Origin: Donghicola eburneus
Lineage (GTDB): Bacteria > Pseudomonadota > Alphaproteobacteria > Rhodobacterales > Rhodobacteraceae
DNA: 64,000 nt
Direction: 5' to 3'
Assembly (NCBI RefSeq): GCF_900115865.1
Contig: NZ_FOXY01000011.1
Coordinates: 53,992-117,991 of the forward strand
The notes under the pieces: generated by a model
Database searches by the model: none
Told to the model about the DNA's origin: nothing
What the model saw: the letters and a program-made list of their open reading frames with translations, nothing else
Program-made: the position numbers and the translations under genes
Shown: positions 62,148 to 64,000 of the stretch, in pieces
Position numbering within the stretch: the stretch's first letter is position 1
Layout: each line of letters begins with the position of its first letter

Positions 62148-63200
62148 ATGAAAGCAGCCCGTTGGCATGGCGTGAAAGATATCCGCGTCGAAGACATTTC
62201 CGAACCCAGCCCCGCCGCAGGTGAGGTGAAAGTCAAAGTTGCATGGACAGGTATTTGCGGTAGCGACTTGCATGAATACCTGGCCGGTCCGATCTTTGTC
62301 CCCGTGGACGAGGAACACCCGCTGAGCCATGACAAAGCCCCGATAACCATGGGCCATGAGTACTGCGGGACAGTGACGGAATTGGGCGAAGGCGTCTCGG
62401 ATATTGCAGTGGGTGACCGCGTGGCCATCGAGCCGATCTTTGCATGCGGTGAGTGTCCGGCGTGTCTAGAGGGGAAGTATAACCTCTGTGACAGTCTCGG
62501 GTTCGTTGGTCTGTCCGGCGGCCACGGCGGCTTTGCGGCATACTCGGTTGTCCCTGCACGCATGGTGCACAAAATGCCTGATGACTTGTCGATGGAGCAG
62601 GGGGCTTTGGTGGAACCCGCGGCAGTGGCCCTTCACGCGGTGCGCCTCTCCAAGATAAAGGCAGGCGATAAAGCAGCGGTGTTCGGTGCAGGCCCGATTG
62701 GTTTGCTGGTGGTCGAGTCCCTGCGTGTCGCTGGCGCGTCAGAGATTCATGTTGTTGAACCCTCCGAAGTGCGCCGTCAAAAGGCACTCGACCTTGGGGC
62801 AACATCGGCAATCGATCCTACATCTGAAGATGCAGTGGAAACGATCCGAGCGGAGACGGGCGGTGTGCATGTGGCATTCGAAGTTACTGGCGTCCCCGCT
62901 GTTCTGCCCCAATGCATCGACTCCACGCGTCACGAAGGTCAGACCCTGATCGTGTCGATTTGGGAAGGGGACGCTTCTTTCCAGCCCAACACCGCGGTAT
63001 TGAAGGAACGCCAGCTGCAAGGCACCATCGCCTACCGCAACGTCTATCCCGCGGTGATGGCTCTAATGACCCAAGGTTACTTCAGCGCGGAGAAACTGGT
63101 GACCAAACGAATTGCACTTGATGACATTTCGGCTGCGGGGTTCGAGGCTCTTGTCGCCGAAAAGTCACATGTAAAAATCCTGGTCGAAGCGCCCGAATAA
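62148..63200 (+). CDS. zinc-dependent 2,3-butanediol dehydrogenase-like alcohol dehydrogenase
   Basis: 350-residue medium-chain dehydrogenase. Catalytic zinc ligands are in GICGSDLHEYL and the GHEYCGTV segment, the structural zinc cysteines in CGECPACLEGKYNLC, and the nucleotide site is AAVFGAGPIGLLVVESL. The insert IFVPVDEEHPLSHDKAPITM is characteristic of 2,3-butanediol dehydrogenases of the BdhA type. ATG 62148 (MKAARWHG) is chosen with GGAAAA upstream; 62145 is an alternative. It probably acts with the flavoprotein upstream. Confidence 0.86.
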   Translation: MKAARWHGVKDIRVEDISEPSPAAGEVKVKVAWTGICGSDLHEYLAGPIFVPVDEEHPLSHDKAPITMGHEYCGTVTELGEGVSDIAVGDRVAIEPIFACGECPACLEGKYNLCDSLGFVGLSGGHGGFAAYSVVPARMVHKMPDDLSMEQGALVEPAAVALHAVRLSKIKAGDKAAVFGAGPIGLLVVESLRVAGASEIHVVEPSEVRRQKALDLGATSAIDPTSEDAVETIRAETGGVHVAFEVTGVPAVLPQCIDSTRHEGQTLIVSIWEGDASFQPNTAVLKERQLQGTIAYRNVYPAVMALMTQGYFSAEKLVTKRIALDDISAAGFEALVAEKSHVKILVEAPE

Positions 63201-63241
63201 AAAGAGCGGCCTACCGAGAACTATCGGTGGGTCGCCGCTCT
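63201..63241 (-). terminator. hairpin terminator after the glycosyltransferase gene
   Basis: AGAGCGGC (63203-63210) pairs with GCCGCTCT (63234-63241), with an inner ACCGA/TCGGT pairing. On the minus strand it is followed by TTTTTATT, so it best terminates the glycosyltransferase; it may also end the dehydrogenase transcript. Confidence 0.7.
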
Positions 63242-63260
63242 ATGTCTCAGATGAATTGGG

Positions 63261-63760
63261 TCACTTTTGACAGGTTTTGAATGCCAAAGTCCCGATCCCG
63301 CCAACACCATTGCGCCGGATAGCGCGGTAGTCCTCTGAACTTTTCTTAATGATCTTCTTGAGCGAAGCGTTGCTTTCGCCGCCCACCCGCATCTTCACCA
63401 TCACTTCATCGAGATACGCGAGCCGGATCCCTCCCTTGACGATATAGCGGAGCATAGCGTCGTAGTCCGCTGCGATCTGGAAAGATGTGTCGTAAAGCCC
63501 CCATTCGTCAAAGATTTCTCGACGAAGATAGAGAGTCGGATGCGGTGGCATCCAACCCTGCTTCAGTTTTTTGCGGCTGTATGGGCCAGAGTGCCACTTT
63601 CGAACGATATGAGAAGTGTCATTCTCGGACACATAGTCCAAATCACCGTAAACTCCGTCAATGTTGAGGTTTTCCATCAGCTTCGCCACGCGTGAAAGTG
63701 TATGCGGGGCTGCAAAGAAATCATCTGAGTGCATCAGACCGATGATGTCACCGGTCGTCC
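63261..63760 (-). pseudogene. family 2 glycosyltransferase, 5' end removed by IS66
   Basis: About 165 codons of a GT2 enzyme remain: TTGDIIGLMHSDDFFAAPHT (the DxD-type metal motif region), VYGDLDYVSENDTSHIVRKW and PPHPTLYLRREIFDEWGLYD, a typical GT2 block, and the C-terminus to the stop at 63261. The N-terminal nucleotide-binding part is missing because the IS66-like end lies at 63761. The frame continues into the IS and could give a truncated chimera, but that would lack the donor-binding fold. It probably belonged to the neighbouring polysaccharide genes. Confidence 0.75.
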
Positions 63761-64000
63761 GTATGCATCCGGCGTAGGCCACGGTCAGGCAGCGTTGACG
63801 GCATCCTGTTGTTTCTTCCAATGCCACGGCAGCAATTCTGGGAGACGCGAGACGGGCAAGTCCGGCAGCCGGGCGAGAACATCAGCCAACCAAGCCTGTG
63901 GATCAATGTCGTTCATCTTTGCCGAGACGATGAGAGTGTACATGAAGGCCGCCCTGTCTCCGCCGCGCTCGGATCCAGCAAAGAGCCATGACTTTCTGCC
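63761..64000 (-). mobile_element. IS66-family element, one end, runs off the window
   Basis: The end GTATGCATCCGG at 63761 resembles the GTAAGCG-type termini of IS66 elements, and the C-terminus of a TnpC transposase lies inside. The rest lies beyond the window. Confidence 0.7.
63785..64000 (-). CDS. IS66-family transposase TnpC, C-terminal part
   Basis: The minus-strand frame is open from the window edge to a stop at 63785 (71 residues). It reads KSWLFAGSERGGDRAAFMYT, then LIVSAKMNDIDPQAWLADVL and ARLPDLPVSRLPELLPWHWK, the well-conserved IS66 TnpC C-terminus. The N-terminal part is outside the window. Confidence 0.88.
   Translation of the reverse strand, partial: GRKSWLFAGSERGGDRAAFMYTLIVSAKMNDIDPQAWLADVLARLPDLPVSRLPELLPWHWKKQQDAVNAA

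Overview
The window reads as a chromosomal or large-replicon segment of an alphaproteobacterium, most likely a member of the Rhodobacterales/Roseobacter group. This is inferred from protein character and gene content: an H-NS/HvrA-type nucleoid protein, two RTX calcium-binding proteins, CUT2 and peptide ABC transporters, and a large type VI secretion (T6SS) locus. No rRNA, tRNA or CRISPR array was seen.

Layout. (1) 1-4646: a peptide/nickel-family ABC transporter operon cut by the window start (binding protein, two permeases, fused double ATPase), followed by a DUF475/TerC-like membrane protein (4668-5699). (2) 5859-11938: a YcaD-like MFS transporter, a Gfo/Idh/MocA oxidoreductase, a probable LysR remnant, an RTX protein on the minus strand, an FGGY pentulokinase and an H-NS-like protein. 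(3) 12446-19709: a minus-strand sugar operon (binding protein, CUT2 ATPase, two permeases, D-tagatose/D-allulose 3-epimerase-type enzyme, P-loop kinase) and a divergent LacI-family regulator. The intergenic region holds two matching palindromic operators, a candidate promoter and a terminator-like hairpin in the operon leader. (4) 19991-46942: a co-directional T6SS locus of about 27 kb in the order vgrG, DUF6931, PAAR, a three-gene sensor/MFS/binding-protein module, tssA, hcp, tssB, tssC, a second tssC, tssE, tssF, tssG, tssH, an orphan binding protein, tagH (FHA), tssJ, tssK, tssL, tssM, an unknown protein and a small kinase-like protein. (5) 46943-53045: an insertion-sequence graveyard with fragments of at least two IS3-type elements and one IS21-type element, two unknown minus-strand genes (one probably frameshifted), and an intact IS3-family element whose right end lies about 9 bp from the gmd start codon. 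(6) 53054-56681: gmd, fcl and manC for GDP-L-fucose synthesis. (7) 56895-63200: a second RTX protein, an AcoR-like regulator with a degenerate ATPase domain, a flavin monooxygenase-like enzyme and a 2,3-butanediol dehydrogenase-like enzyme. (8) 63261-64000: a glycosyltransferase truncated by an IS66-family element that runs off the window end.

How the parts work together. The T6SS locus has all core parts (TssA-TssM, Hcp, VgrG, PAAR) and an FHA protein, but no recognisable PpkA/PppA/TagF. It carries instead a membrane sensor pair, one member fused through HAMP to an MFS transporter, two orphan periplasmic binding proteins and a minimal kinase-fold protein. This suggests an unusual signal-input arrangement and is the most novel part of the window. 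The sugar region looks like a complete uptake, epimerisation and phosphorylation route for a rare ketose, controlled by the LacI protein next to it.
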